Assembly: GCA_011634665.1 (NCBI GenBank) | Contig: WAEK01000019.1 | Span: 434,001 to 498,000, forward strand | Source of the DNA: Mortierella sp. BCC40632 | Taxonomy: Eukaryota; Mortierellomycota; Mortierellomycetes; Mortierellales; Mortierellaceae | DNA length: 64,000 bases | Reading direction: 5' to 3' | The notes under the pieces: model-generated | Databases searched by the model: none | Told to the model about the DNA's origin: nothing | What the model saw: only the letters and a program-made list of their open reading frames with translations | Made by a program: the position numbers and the translations under genes | Shown: positions 44,143 to 56,707 of the stretch, piece after piece | Numbering within the stretch: the first letter of the stretch is position 1 | Layout of the letters: each line of letters opens with the position of its first letter

Positions 44143-47100
44143 ATGTTCGGTGGCAGAAACGGTGCTAGTCTACCGTCGAAAGGAAACAAAAACACTGGAC
44201 CCATCAGTAGGAAATCTCAACCAAGCATCGCCTCAAACAATCACAGCCCTCCCTTGCTGGCCATTCAGCAGGACAATAAGGCACGAGCAAAACCAGAACA
44301 CTTAGGCATTCATAGGAGTTCTTCTGTTGATTCTGCCTCATCGGGGTCTTCTGCCAACAGTAGCAAAAATCAACAATCCACACCGATGCAGCACAATCAG
44401 ATTTCCCATCAGCTTCAGTCCCTGACACCCAAGTCTCATGGAAGCTCGCTTCTCACAAATGCATCCAGTGGGAACAAGGAACTCAACATTCAAGTCGTTC
44501 TGAGATGCAGGTAATTGACTTGACACGCCTGAGCGATTGATGAAGGAGACCTCACCATCGTGTTCCTGATTCAAGATTTCTGACAATATTTTGCATGATA
44601 TTGTAGAACACGAAGCGAACGGGAGCAAAGAGAGAACTCACCGGTGGTCGTGACAGCACACAATCGTGAGATTCATGTCCCATCCACACTCGGTGATAGA
44701 GCACCCTCCAAAACCTACACCTTTGACCGTGTTTTTATGTATTCAGATCAGGAAGTCATCTACAGCGATGTCGTGGCTCCCATCCTGGATGAGGTTCTAG
44801 CAGGATACAACTGCACTATTTTCGCCTATGGTCAGACAGGAACAGGAAAGACTTTCACCATGGAGGGTGATCTCAGAGACAACTTTGGAGAATGCTCCCG
44901 CGATGCCGGTATTATCCCGAGGACACTCTACCATCTCTTCGCTATGCTCGACAGGAAAGACACTGAATTTTCAGTCCGTGTATCATTCTTGGAACTCTAT
45001 AACGAGGAGGTCAAGGATCTCTTGGCCACAGACGATGATCGAAAAGTGGTCAAGATTTTCGACAGTGTGAAGAAACAGGGACCGCTTGTTCAAGGACTGG
45101 AGGAGTTTGCAATCTATAGTGCAGCACAAGGCATTGAAGCTCTGCGGAGGGGTAGTGCTAAAAGGACAGTGGCATCGACAAAAAGCAACGATAAATCGAG
45201 TCGCTCACATGGCGTTTTCTCGATTACAGTACATGTCAAAGAGACCGCCGATGATGGTGAGGAGCTTTTAAAGATTGGCAAGCTGAACTTGGTCGACCTT
45301 GCGGGATCAGAAAATATTGCTCGGTCGGGTGCTGAGGCGACCCAAGCAAAGGAGGCAGGAAGAATCAACCAGAGTTTGCTCACTCTAGGAAGAGTCATCA
45401 ACTCTTTGGTGGAGAGGTCCCAACATATCCCTTATAGGTAAGCAGAGCAGACAAATTATGTATGGGAAGCCTGTCCTATCTGATAGGAATAGCCGCTAAT
45501 TGTTTGGACCGCTGGATCAAAAAATTCCATTAGGGAGAGTAAGCTTACGAGGCTACTGGAGGATTCTCTTGGAGGGAAAACAAAGACTTGTATTATCGCC
45601 ACAGTCTCGCCTGCCCGGTCTTGTCTGGAGGAGACAATCAGCACTTTAAATTATGCTAACCGAGCAAAGAACATCAAGAACACACCCGAGATAAACCAGA
45701 AAATGTCAAAGAAGACACTCATCAAGGAGTATCTTTTGGAAATTGATCGGCTGAAAGCGGACCTTCATGTAGGGACAGAACGGATAGATCAAAAATAATG
45801 CGGAGCAAACTAGTTCAATAGATCGTTTGGGTCATTTCATTCTCTGACTCATGACTCACCGACCTTGTTTTTGCATCCATTAGGCAACTCGGGAGAAAAA
45901 TGGAGTCTTCATGACCCACGAGTCGTATCAAACCCTCTTGGACGAGAATACAAGCAACAAAGACATGGTTACCGAGACTCAGAAGCAGGCCGAGAAAGCG
46001 AATCAGGAGCTCCGAAAAGTCGAAGAAAAGTTTAGAGAGAACCTCAAGTTATTGACAGCAGCAGAGCACAAACTTGAGGTGGCTAATACCGAGCTGGAGA
46101 CAAAGCAAGCACAGCTTCATGAAACACAGAATGAGCTCGCGACGACAAGGCAGTCTTTGGATGAGGAGTCTATTCTGCGACAGGCCCATGCTGAGACAGA
46201 GTTGAGGCTGAATGCAGTTGCCACAGGATTGCGGTCAACACTAGTAGCCAGCATCAAGGATAACGAAGATCTTTACGGAAAGCTGGAGAGAAAAATTTTA
46301 GTCGAACAAGAGAACAAGGCTGCGCTTTCCGAGTTTCAAAGACGAGCAGTGGCCCTCGGCGAAGAGCTCTACAAGCGTCTCAATATATTCAAGAATTCAC
46401 AAGTTGAATCCAGCATGTTGGCTATGCAAAGGCTAGAAGAGGCTCTCAAGGACTCTAGCAAACATATTAATGGAACACAGCAACTCATGGATGCCTATAT
46501 TGAGCGTGTGGATCAGGCGATCGAGACTCTGCAGAGATTGGATTCCTCTACGTCCAAGGAAGTGGCTGTCTTGCAGCATGAGCTTGAGGAAAGTTGCAAC
46601 GAGACACGCGAGTTTTTGAAAGCAAGGACTGATGCCACCAGGGCCGCCGCACTTGAAGGATTTGCTTCACTAAAGAAGACAATTGCAGAGCTTGTAGAAT
46701 CAACCTCCACTAGGAATGATGATATCTTAACTGAGGTCACTAGTCTTGTGGATGAGTCAGCCCGTTTTGCAAAAGAACAAACCACTCAATTCCAGCAATC
46801 GCTTGACCAGTACGAAAAAGCAACAAAATCCGAGATTGATCAACTCAGACAGCAAAACTTGGATCTGAAACAAAAGCTCGAGGAGCAGGAGATACGACAA
46901 GACGAGCAGAGATCATTGCTACTCTCTAATATTGGTAGTATGTTGGACACCTTCCTGGGAAACCAATCAAAGGCAATGATGGGGCTTTTCTTGGAAACCA
47001 GTCGCGAACACGAATCCTCATTTGCCATGCTGGACAAGGCTCATGAGAACCAAAAGAACTGGGCATCAGCATTTTTATTGCAGGGAGAGCAGCGCTCAAA

Positions 47101-48560
47101 GCAGCTGGGTTCTTCGAAAGAAAGGCTTCAGGCAAGAGGCGTAGATGCGAAGAAGATTCTGACTAAAGAAGGCAGTGTGGTGTCTTTGACTGCAGACAAG
47201 ACCACCTCGGTCATTGGCAAAGAGTTGGATATTCAAAGAGAAGCAACAGAAACAAGACTCGCAGACATCGATCGGGCAGCTCAACAAGGATATAGCCGTA
47301 TGAAGGAGCACACAAGTGGTATGTCCCAGCATTCCATGCAAATATCTAACGATGCCATTGCGGCAATTCGAGACCTAAAAGCCCAGACAGCTACCTCAAG
47401 CAACCACTTGGAGACCAATCATACTCTTATTGCTAGCCATGTAAGAAGCATTTTGATTTGTGAATGCATTTTGGACTTTTCTTTCTTTCTTTCTTTCTTT
47501 CTTTTTCTTTCTTTCTTTCTTTTTTTCTTTTTTTTTTTTTTTTTTTTTTTTGTTGATGGTTCTAATCGTGACCCTATACTTTTTATTTTAGATGAGGGCT
47601 TCTAAAGAGCATGTCCTCGAATTCAGCAAGGAGGCTGGTCACAACATGGAGCGTACACAGGTGGAGACAGAAAAACTCATTCCCCATTGCTTCAAAGTGG
47701 ATGATCCGACTGGAAAGATACCATCGCGCCCCAAATACGACTACCCGCAAACATGGGACTTGACTCGACCTTCACAGGAAATCCTGAAAGAGTTTAGGGA
47801 GCGAGGTCGAGTCAGCTCTTATTCAACTGATAGAGAGGCTAATGGCTCTAAAAGAATTGGTCGAGATGACTCAGCATTCTCATCATTACCACTAAATCGG
47901 CCAACCAACTTAAGAGAAGGGTCGCCTTCGATTGTTGCACCTGAACTTCAGGAGCAACAGCCTCGAGAACCGTTGTTAGTTGGGATTTCAGAATACAAAG
48001 AGATCAATACTTCGACAAGTGATCTGCCAGCTCATCTCGTGGAGATGTCAACAAAGACACCTTCACCATCGGTCTCAAGACGGTCCTCTGTCTCATCTAT
48101 TAAGCAGGAAGCAGAAAAGAACGAGCCATCTCCTGATCAGAAAACCTCGACTCTTCTACAGCCTTCAGCCTACACACGTCCTGTGCGACCTACTGCCTCC
48201 ATGACCAAAAAGACTACATTCCTGACCTCACCCTTCTCATTGCTATCCAAGCGTACCGCCTCGGAAATGGATGCGAACCCGACTGAGCCCGCAAATGGGC
48301 ATGGTGTGGGCAGTAACGTGGATACTAGCAACAACCTCCAGGCAACAAGCACCATGCCACTTCAGCCAAAGCCCATCAACACGCTCTCTAAACCTAACAC
48401 ATTACCCGAGAACTCTGCAGGACAGCTGACGGGATTGCTCGCGGGCTTCAGTGCTGGAAAGTCTGGTATGATGAATGGATCTGAAGGACCTAGAAAAGTT
48501 AGTCGAACGATACCCTCCAAGCCAACAAAGCGCTTGTTCCCCTTTTCGGGCAAACCATAG
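44143..48560 (+). CDS. Kinesin-5 (BimC/Eg5/Cut7 family) mitotic motor
   Basis: Five exons (44143-44510, 44607-45437, 45534-45768, 45884-47440, 47592-48560) with GT-AG introns in phase give 1319 aa, long for kinesin-5 (about 1000-1200). A Ser/Asn-rich N-terminal extension precedes the motor at '[10 protein letters not shown]'. The motor shows the P-loop 'GQTGTGKT', switch I 'NDKSSRSH', switch II 'DLAGSE' and the neck linker '[18 protein letters not shown]'. Exon 4 is mostly coiled coil (bipolar tetramer stalk). Exon 5 has the BimC box region '[16 protein letters not shown]' and a Ser/Thr-rich tail. Kinesin-5 slides antiparallel microtubules to build the bipolar spindle. Oddity: the Thr-Pro normally phosphorylated by Cdk1 in the BimC box is Ile-Pro here (codon 47718-47720). 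The ATG at 44143 is the first in frame before the motor. Confidence 0.95.
47441..47591 (+). other. Kinesin intron 4 with extreme polypyrimidine tract
   Basis: A 151-nt intron with (tttc)n followed by about 29 consecutive T, then a short spacer to the 'ttttag' acceptor. The frame stays open across it by chance until shortly after the acceptor, so intron retention would truncate the tail. Confidence 0.8.
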
Positions 48561-48872
48561 TTGATATCGATGGAAAAGGAAAGGAAGGGAGATAATTTCC
48601 AGGATAAGGTCGTGATTTTGGAGGACTCTTTGTACACTTTGGGTGCCCTAATGATCGACCCATCGTCCGCATTTTCAATTCATGCAATATGACAAGGTCG
48701 ACCAAACACACGCGCATACACCATCTTCGCTTTCTTGTTTCAAAAAACTCTTGCTTCAAACCGTTGTAGACCTACTCTTTGTATTTTATTTTCTGTATTA
48801 ATCAACCCACTGTAGGTCTTCCCACTCTCACCAAAGAAAAAAAAAAGAGAGAGAAATAAAATCCACAAGTGC

Positions 48873-50039
48873 CTATCCAGACAGAACCGCCAACCGTTGA
48901 CGAGTCGACACGTTAATTGCCTCAAACTCGGGAGAAGATAACCAGGCGACGTAGTTGGGATAACCTTGTAGAGTTTTACGGAGATGGAAGAGCCCAGGAG
49001 TCAGATCTTCAGAAAAAAGATTTCTGCATTCTGGAATAGTCATGAATCGATCGAGACATACCACAGAACGAATGTCTGCAATGGACAACTATGTCGAAAT
49101 CAAAAGACAGGGTTAAAAAGAGAATTAGGATCTTGAGCAGAGGTTTCTCGTTGGTTTGTACTCCATAAATCGCTGGACGAGTCTTTGTCACTTTTGTGCG
49201 TGTTTGTGCGGAAAGGAGTTACCTCTTCTCCAACATAGAACCCATTAGAGCCATTTTTGGCGAGCCATTTCTCATGCTGCTCAATCCAAACTGGCACCTC
49301 CTTCGAGACAAACTTTTGTAGTTCACGAGCCTTGGTGTCCGGAAAGGCGAGCAAGACTTTGTTGACATAAAGCGACATGATCGCATTGGAGGAGGTGTAA
49401 AAGACATTGATAACTGTCTCTTCCCAGGGATCTTGACCAAAAAGACCAAACTTTCGGGCGAGATATCGCTCGATCGCTTCAGACTCTGGGATTTCCAGTA
49501 CCTAAGAGATTCGATCTAGGTTCAGTAGCAGAAAGAGAGAGAGAGAGAGAGAAGGAAGGGGTCAAGTGAAAAAAATCTACGTACTAGTCCGGTGTCTTCG
49601 TGAATCTCATAGAGTACAGGCATCACGCCTAGAGGGACTTGTTTCTTCTCAACGCCCCAATCCTATTTAGAAGAAAAGGTTAAGAACAGAAAGAAAGGTA
49701 AGTAAAATAGATCCCTTCCGTCGCTTTAAGACTGGGCACTTTTCTATTTTTTTTTTTTACCGAGGGATAAATGCTCTCCCAGCGAACGCCAGCAAGGGCA
49801 AGAATGATACGAGTGGTGGCAGCCATTCCATGCAACTTTAAATAGAGTATCTTGTAGAGGATGTCCTTGTTACTAGTGTTTATGCCTATCTGAGCGCCTG
49901 ATGTAATCGAGCGTGAAAAGGTCGAGGCAGCAGCCAAGGCAAGCTCCGGACGTGATCGAGTAGTGAAGGTTGAAGCAGGAAGGCCATTTGATGGTTCGAC
50001 TGAATGCTCAGAAGAGCCTCCCGGATGATGGCTAGACAT
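48873..50039 (-). CDS. Glutathione S-transferase
   Basis: Four exons (50039-49761, 49662-49585, 49501-49223, 49088-48873), GT-AG introns, all phase 0, 283 aa. The start is the ATG of MSSHHPGG; the longer frame upstream has no ATG. The first ~50 residues are a Ser/Ala-rich extension that could be a targeting sequence. The thioredoxin-like N-domain follows ('LYLKLHGMAATTRIILALAG'), then cis-Pro strand 'GVMPVLYE' and 'IPESEAIERYLARKFGL', where GSTs bind the glutathione gamma-glutamyl group. The all-helical C-domain carries 'LSIADIRSV' (N-capping box position) and ends 'FEAINVSTRQRLAVLSG'. It conjugates glutathione to electrophiles in the cytosol or an organelle; closest to fungal sigma-like or general GSTs. 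It is convergent with the kinesin gene, 312 bp away. Confidence 0.92.
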
Positions 50040-53000
50040 GAGTGCGGCGTTGAAAGACAAAGAGGAAGAAGAAGAAGAAGAAGAAGAAGAAGAAATAAGA
50101 AAGGTGTTAAATCAAGTCAAGTAGAGGTTTGCTGTGGCTATGCAAAGAAAACAAGATAGGTTCTTGGATGGAAACACCTCACACTGATTCATAGATGTGA
50201 TTCATTTTCAGAGGTCTGAATTGGCAAACATTACACAAAGCGGCATCCCTATATGCGCAGTGAACTCTCTTTCCTCTGTTTTCGCAGGACTGTGGGGTGG
50301 AGAAGCGCTCACTCGTTTTTTCATCGAAAAAAAAACAAAGAAAAAAATATGTAGTCGCACCCAGAGGCTTCCTCATTCTCGAATGCTTTCCCACCGTATT
50401 CTACAAAAGACTAACTACCTTACCATGCTCTCACTTATCCACTGTGCTGAGTTCACACTTGATCGTCATGCTCTTCCCCTTAGACCTTATTTGAGGCTTT
50501 ATTGATTGACGCGCTTTCGCCCATGCTCTGCAAAGGACATACGCAGAAACCATTCAACCGCTATAGAGTTCCCCTCAAAAAGACGCGGTTTAGGTAGATA
50601 GGAGTGACTGGGAAGGTACTATGCGAAGTCTGAACAGCAGTGGAGAATCGCACAATGGATAAGAGAGAGAGGGTCGGGTATAGTAGGTAAGCATTCAAAA
50701 TGGCAAAACTTCTCGGTAAGGCGGAGGATTTTCAAAAAAAAAAAAAAAAAAAAAAACTGCCATAGTCCCACGAGGCCCCAGAAGACAATCCCTGGTCTCG
50801 CTCGGATCCTGGGGCATCCGGCCAAGGGTAAAGTGCTTGTCTAATCAACTAACGAAGAACATTCGGGCTCCTCATGCGTAACCCATGTGCCATCATGACT
50901 CTGATTAAATACATAGGAGATTAAAGAGGAGGTTCCGAGGGCTATCTGGCAATGCATTGCTAAATTCAGTTCCATTCAGGTGCTTTGGGCTTTACCGATG
51001 GGCCTAAATAGTCTAGAGAAACACCAGCACACACCGGAAGATGTGTGAGCCACTAAAGCGATTTGCCTACGACCGCGCGTGTCTGCGTCCGCTCGCTGGC
51101 CATCACGAGAAGATAAATAACTCCCCCACTTCTTTCTCATTTATCTATTCCTCTCTTGATTTACACCTTCTCCCATTCCTGACACGATTTGTCGCTGCCT
51201 ACATTCACAAACTCACCCGAGCTCACACCCACACTCGAACTCGCCCAACACACCCATGCACACGTGTGCAGCGTACACACTCTCTCACTCCTTGCTCCTC
51301 TCTTATTTTCCTTTCTCACTCCCTGATAGTTAGTAGGGATTGTCTCTTCTGTCATGCTTTATCCTATTTTCTCTATTGAGCGCTCTTTTTTTTTTTAAAA
51401 AAAAAAAAAAAGTCATCCCAGTTGTCAAGTACAAACACACTTTATCCTTCTCTCTGTTATGATTCTGCAGTGAAGGGGAGGCGATATCGGTGGTGGTGGT
51501 AGTGGCAGTAGTTGCTCTCTTGTCTCGATCTCTCCGCATTGATTTCATTGTGGTTCCTAATGTTTGAGTGGAAGCGAAGGAAAGAAGGAGAGAAGAGGAC
51601 ACGATGAATGAGAAGGATGGGGGGGGGGAGGGCATTCTTTTTCTCGCAGCCTTTTTTTTTATTTGTGTTTTCCACGCCTTCCCTCTGAGAGCGGGCAGGC
51701 ACGCGCGTCCTCCCCCCCCCCATTTATCTCATCTCTCCACTCCGTTGCTCTGTCTTGCGCTTTTATGTTGCGCCCTCTCTCTCTTGCTCTCCCGGCCTCC
51801 ATAACCTCGGGTTCCTTTCCTCATTGCTCGTTCTCCTGGCATACCCTTCTCCCTCACCCCCAAACTATTAATTCTATCAATGACGCACGAAGCCAGAAGC
51901 AGCCTGAAAAGGTATTGCTGCCCAAAGAAGGAAATCTCACTAAGATTCCCCTTCTTAATCAACCCTCTGTCCTCATCGGAGTGAATGAGCTGATGCTCCT
52001 CTGAAAATGAGGTCGATCCATCCATTCAAATGTCATGAGCTATCGAGAAAAACTCAAAATTATAATCGCATCCTTACTCCATATGTGGTCGACTTTTTTG
52101 CTGTATTTTTTGTACATCCCAAAAAGGTATCACAGACTTATGAGTCGGATCGAATACTCAGAAACCTACTAAAGACCCATGCACAAGATTCACCTCTGCC
52201 TCGCCCTAGACTCACATGCAACGGCATCTTTTCTTGAGGGAAGACCTACTTACCTCATACTGTAGACTTTGTTTTTGCTCCTCAGCAAAAGAGGGCAATA
52301 CATCACATGCCATCGTGCAAAAGCACAAAAGGTCGAGGGATCAGTCTATTTGAGGAAACTCACCAGTCCATGTTGACCAAATCTTCCCACAACCAGTCTC
52401 TTGGCTGAGCACTGAATGCACTGAATGCACTGAATTCAGAGGCTGCGTAGACTATGCCCCACTTTTTTCAAGCACTCCTTTCCCTTCCTTGACTCCTTCC
52501 TCTTCCTTTACCAAACTGCCAAACTCCACCCTCCTTTCTTTCTTTCTTTCATGCTCCCACTCTAAACACCTCCTCAACTCTCTCTCATATCACTCCCTTC
52601 CTTCCCTCCCAACCTCACTCCCACAGTCTTCTCTCGCCATATTCATTCACTTTGGTATTACCTTTCCAATATCGCCATCAATCGTTCCAGCAAAAGCCTT
52701 ATTATTTTTCCTCTTTCCCGTACTCGCCATCAACCATCCCCGTAAGAGTCTCCTGTAAGAGTCTACTCTTCATTTTGTCTGTCTCTCTATGCTTCTCTTC
52801 GTCTCTACGCTTCTCTTACTCTCATACGCTCACTGTCCTGACCATTCCATCTTCTTTTTGCTTTTTCTTTATTTCATTCAAGAACACAAAGAAAAAGGTA
52901 CCGACTAATTTTCCTGCACATTGATAAGAGAGATAAGGAAAGTGTATGTGAGAGAGAGGTATCTGAGAGACCAAAGAGGTGTGTCGTCTTCATTACACTA

Positions 53001-53811
53001 TCAATTAAACCACTTTGGTTGTGGCTCATTTCAGATTCCTGCTTGGACAGTGTCTGTTGTGTTCACCATTGACCTCGAAAAGTCTGCTTTCTTTGTTCCC
53101 ATTATTGCAGAGAGTGCCTGCATGAGGTTCCTCAAAGACCCCGTGGTGTGTAAGAATTATCATTAGTATTATTATTATTGGAATTAGAGACTTAGTAGTT
53201 GCAACTGAAAGATGAAAAAGTGGAGATAGCAGTTGAGTGGAGTTGTTGCAACAGAGAGATGGGTGCAGTAGTCGTAGAAGGCTTTTATGGTAGTTGTGAA
53301 GAGAGCGTGAGAATTTTTACCACTGCTGCTTTTCAGTCATCAACATAGGAAACCATTTCCACAGTCTTTCCTCTCGCACGCACACACTTTCTTTCTATTT
53401 CTCCCTTTATCTCAACCCCCAATTTAAAGCTGCCTTTCACATTCATACCGTGTCTCCCTCTTGAGAACCATTGAGTTAACTATAACTGTTTGAAAAGCAA
53501 CATATAGTTGGTTTACGCTTAAAATGGGGAATAGGCGAAGCCGGAAGGTTCATATCCGAGATAGGCCCACATAGTCCATGCATCTTGGGTTCATAACAAA
53601 ACGATTACTGAATCAGTCGCTGAGGCGACGATCCAGGAGCTTTGTTCGTAGCCTCTTCTCATAGTACTCACCCATGCACATACCTGGGGAAGTCGTTTCA
53701 AGACCAAATATTGACTACCTCTTCCTCGACAGTATATTTATCGAATCTGAGACATATCAGACACAGGACGGACATGGGGGGGTAGACTTTTATCCAAATT
53801 TGGTGTTCCCT
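50040..53811. other. Long intergenic stretch without recognisable gene
   Basis: Contains a (gaa)n tract (about 50068-50094), 24 A at about 50733-50756, an A-rich/T-rich pair near 51385-51411, a G/C run near 51620 and 51712, and long pyrimidine-rich sections (51120-51360, 52480-52860). Short open frames (for example 52921-53166) show no domain. The pyrimidine-rich parts may be leaders of genes that are lost or too divergent to see. Confidence 0.5.
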
Positions 53812-54912
53812 TTACATCCATTGCCATAGATTACTATAATTCCACTTTATTTTATTCATCTTTTTTTTTTTTAGTTTCAGTCGGATCGAGTTAATGCTTT
53901 GGCCGCTGTATCTCTTTGTCCACTCATCTACACTATCCTGAGCAGGGCAGCTGTCTTCTTCAGCAGCGCGCTTTATCAGTTCTATGAACTCTTTTCGCCG
54001 ATCGTAGGCCCGTCTCTCGGACTGGTCAGTTGGCCAGCGAGGATCCTGTTCTCGCAAAGTTGCGATCGGACCATGGAACTCGTCCCAGGCTTGACTGACC
54101 GTCAATCTTCCGCGATCAGCTAGCATCTTGTATTGGTGTAAACTGGATACCGAGGATTGATTAGTGTGAGTGTGTAACTGCAAGCTATTAGTGGGCGGGC
54201 CATATCGTGCCTGTTTGGCTGTTTGCACTTGATTACCGGCTTGAGAGCTCGCTTGCCCTTGTCCATACCCTTTGACATGTTCTTGTTGATGTCTATCCCC
54301 TCGGTTGAAGGGGGGATATTTATGCATTGGATGAGGGTATGCTGTAGGATGATAGCAATAATGGCAGTGACAAGGATCATAGCCGTGGGATGGATAGACA
54401 TAAGGAGGTGGGCGTGGATAAGGTGGATGTGGATAGACATGAGCAGGCGGGTGTGGATAAGCATGGATAGATGGGGGTGGATGGACATGAGCAGGTGGGT
54501 GTGGATAGGCGTGGATAGATGGCTGAGGATGTCCAATGGGAGGATTCCAGTCGTTCATAGATCGCAGCTCTTTAGCGATCACATCCTTAACAGTGACTAG
54601 AAATTCCTTCTGAAATCCTGTCATTAGCCCAGCAACCTGAGCCGTCATATCTTGGTGTCGTGCTTCGACCTGGCTACTTATTGCGTTTAGGCCATTTGAG
54701 ATGACATGCTTGTCAATGGCAACTGTAGGGTTAACAACATTTGAGTTCCGCCTGTGTTCTGCTATGGCATCATTGAGTCGTTTCTTGAAGTCCAAGAAGT
54801 AGGGACTCTCGAAGATATGCGGCAAGGAGGTGAAAAGTTTGTTGCTTAGAACTCTATTCCTGTTATCGGGAGTCAGGTAAAGTGCCGCATCCTGAAGGAT
54901 AACTCGCCTCAT
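53812..54912 (-). pseudogene. Crypton C-terminal fragment with GCR1_C-type DNA-binding domain
   Basis: One open frame, 366 aa, beginning 'RRVILQDAALYLTPDN', then 'LPHIFESPYFLDFKKRLND', as in the linker of fungal Cryptons. A Pro/Tyr/His-rich repeat region follows ('AYPHPPAHVYPHPP', from about 54.54 to 54.30 kb). The C-terminal block 'YKMLADRGRLTVSQAWDEF', with 'DPRWP' and 'YDRRKEFIELIKRAAEE', matches the GCR1_C helical DNA-binding domain found after the tyrosine recombinase in Cryptons. Upstream of 54912 a stop ends the frame and the recombinase is missing. The element at 61-64 kb ends at the window edge in 'RLRRV', exactly where this fragment's homology begins, so it shows what the other's C-terminus should look like. 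Confidence 0.7.
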
Positions 54913-56558
54913 TCGAACCAGTATGTATCCGTATCAGTTCACATTCATGAAATAATGCAAAAACGCGAGTTTATAAACACAAGTAGTGTTCTTTGTGGTG
55001 ATCGTTCCACAACGGGGACGGCGAGAATTCCTCTTTCCTTTGAAAAACGAAAAGGACTTTTTTTGGGGAAAAAGCTAAAAAGGACTAATTTAATAAAAGA
55101 AAGGACTTGAAGAAAAAATGATAAAAGGATCATTTGAGAGAGACTCTTGCCTTGCAAGGGATCCATCGCTGCGGCTATCAGTTCTAGAGTGAGTGATAAA
55201 GGGATGCCAGATGCTTTGTAAGAATTTGATCCGCACAATGCTCAGATTTAAAGACATAGTTACCTACATTACACCAGAGTCCATGGTGCCGATGATAGCC
55301 CCAGACGAGTTATCCCCAGTGACCACCAAACCGCATCTTTCCTAATATGATATTCACTCGAAAAACATTCACAATACACATTTCACCTGTTTTGACCTCA
55401 GTTTGCACTGCTTATTTGAGGATTAACAGCTCCCTTCGCAGTAACCCCATGCAACAGACTGTGCGTAATCCATCAAAATAAGAACGGAAAAGACAAATGA
55501 CATGGACAATAAAAGGGTGCTATAGTGGACGACGCTAGAGTTTACGGAGCTGGCCCTCCTCAGTACGTACTTTCCGGCAAGCTCTATCAACTGACAATGC
55601 CACGTCGGCCATTTCGCGTCCATGGACATGTCCGGTTAAACGATTATGGTCCTAGTTCTCGAAAGATAAACTAAGAAATCATGATATCTTGTACCCAGGA
55701 GCATTTACTATAAAGCACTGTCCCTCTAAGTTAGCATCCTGGACTCACTCAAACACCGTTGCTTTCCCTCGCGGTTCACAATGGTCCATTGTTTAGCTCG
55801 CACAGGTTGGTACAGCAACCTAGTCCTTTACATGCATGACAGTCCCACATGAGCGAAATGGCTGTGGAATAAGTTCATCTGTATCGTCGCACATGCATTG
55901 CCTCCTTTCGTCACTCCTTCAAACGTACTATACATAAGGTAGTCATGATTTAAAAGAACATTGTTTTACTTCAGAACTTTTATCAATAATGGGTAGCTTT
56001 CAGCATGAGCTCGCATGAACCTATTTGATAACCGAGGGAGCTGGCAGGCGTTTTTAGAGATGTGTTAACCTGTGCTTATCACAAGAGCAGGAAAATCAAA
56101 CGAAGCATTCTCTCCTTTGGCCAGTGCATATTGAGGAAAGAAGATCACTATGTTCGTTCTGCAGAGAATCAAATCTGCAGGAACAATCACACTTCCGGCG
56201 TGAACCCTCTAGAGTTTCCGCCGTGATTTCTTACGGCTCCATCCATCCGGTCAGCAACAACTACTGGACTGGAACTGTCGCAACATGTCAATGTGCCAGA
56301 ACGCACCGAAGTAAGCTATCAAGAAAAGTTGTTCTGTGTCTGCATAGAAAACCAAGCGTGCGGCACGAACCCTTGACAGAGTTTTTGCCGTGATTTCTTA
56401 CAACCACGCAAACTACACAGTCACTAACAGACCGCTAGAAGGGAGCTGTCGTAGCGCTTCCCGTACCAAAGGATTGATTCACATGCTCGTTCCAAAAGCA
56501 ACCTACCATAAATTACGCTGTCTGGTGACGGAAAGTCCAAGCTTGCAGTTCATGAATT
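54913..56558. other. No gene; a diverged direct duplication
   Basis: Nothing coding is recognised. About 56195-56280 and 56365-56460 are related: both contain 'cgtgaaccct/cacgaaccct', 'agagttt', 'gccgtgatttcttac' and a following 'gctgtcg/actgtcg' block. It is an old ~170-bp tandem duplication. Confidence 0.45.
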
Positions 56559-56662
56559 AGTGTTTCTCAAAAGTCGGATGATATCTGATTTTTTTTTTTT
56601 GGACGGAGATAACACAGGGAAAAAAGGCCGGATCGGATATCATCCGACTTTTGAGAAACACT
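56559..56662. repeat. Long hairpin (31-bp arms)
   Basis: 'agtgtttctcaaaagtcgga...' at 56559-56589 pairs with 56632-56662 with 30 of 31 bases complementary, around a 42-nt loop containing a T run. A minimal MITE or a foldback remnant. Confidence 0.85.
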
Positions 56663-56707
56663 GCGAGTCATGATATTGTGAAAGTACATCGCTCCAATCA
56701 CTCCGTA

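Noticed and set aside
47441..47605. Kinesin exon extension through the poly-T stretch
   Set aside because: The open frame is chance; splicing at 47441/47591 keeps phase and leads to the BimC box.
51041..51379. Thr/His-rich open frame of 112 aa
   Set aside because: Low-complexity pyrimidine-rich DNA; no domain or splice signals.
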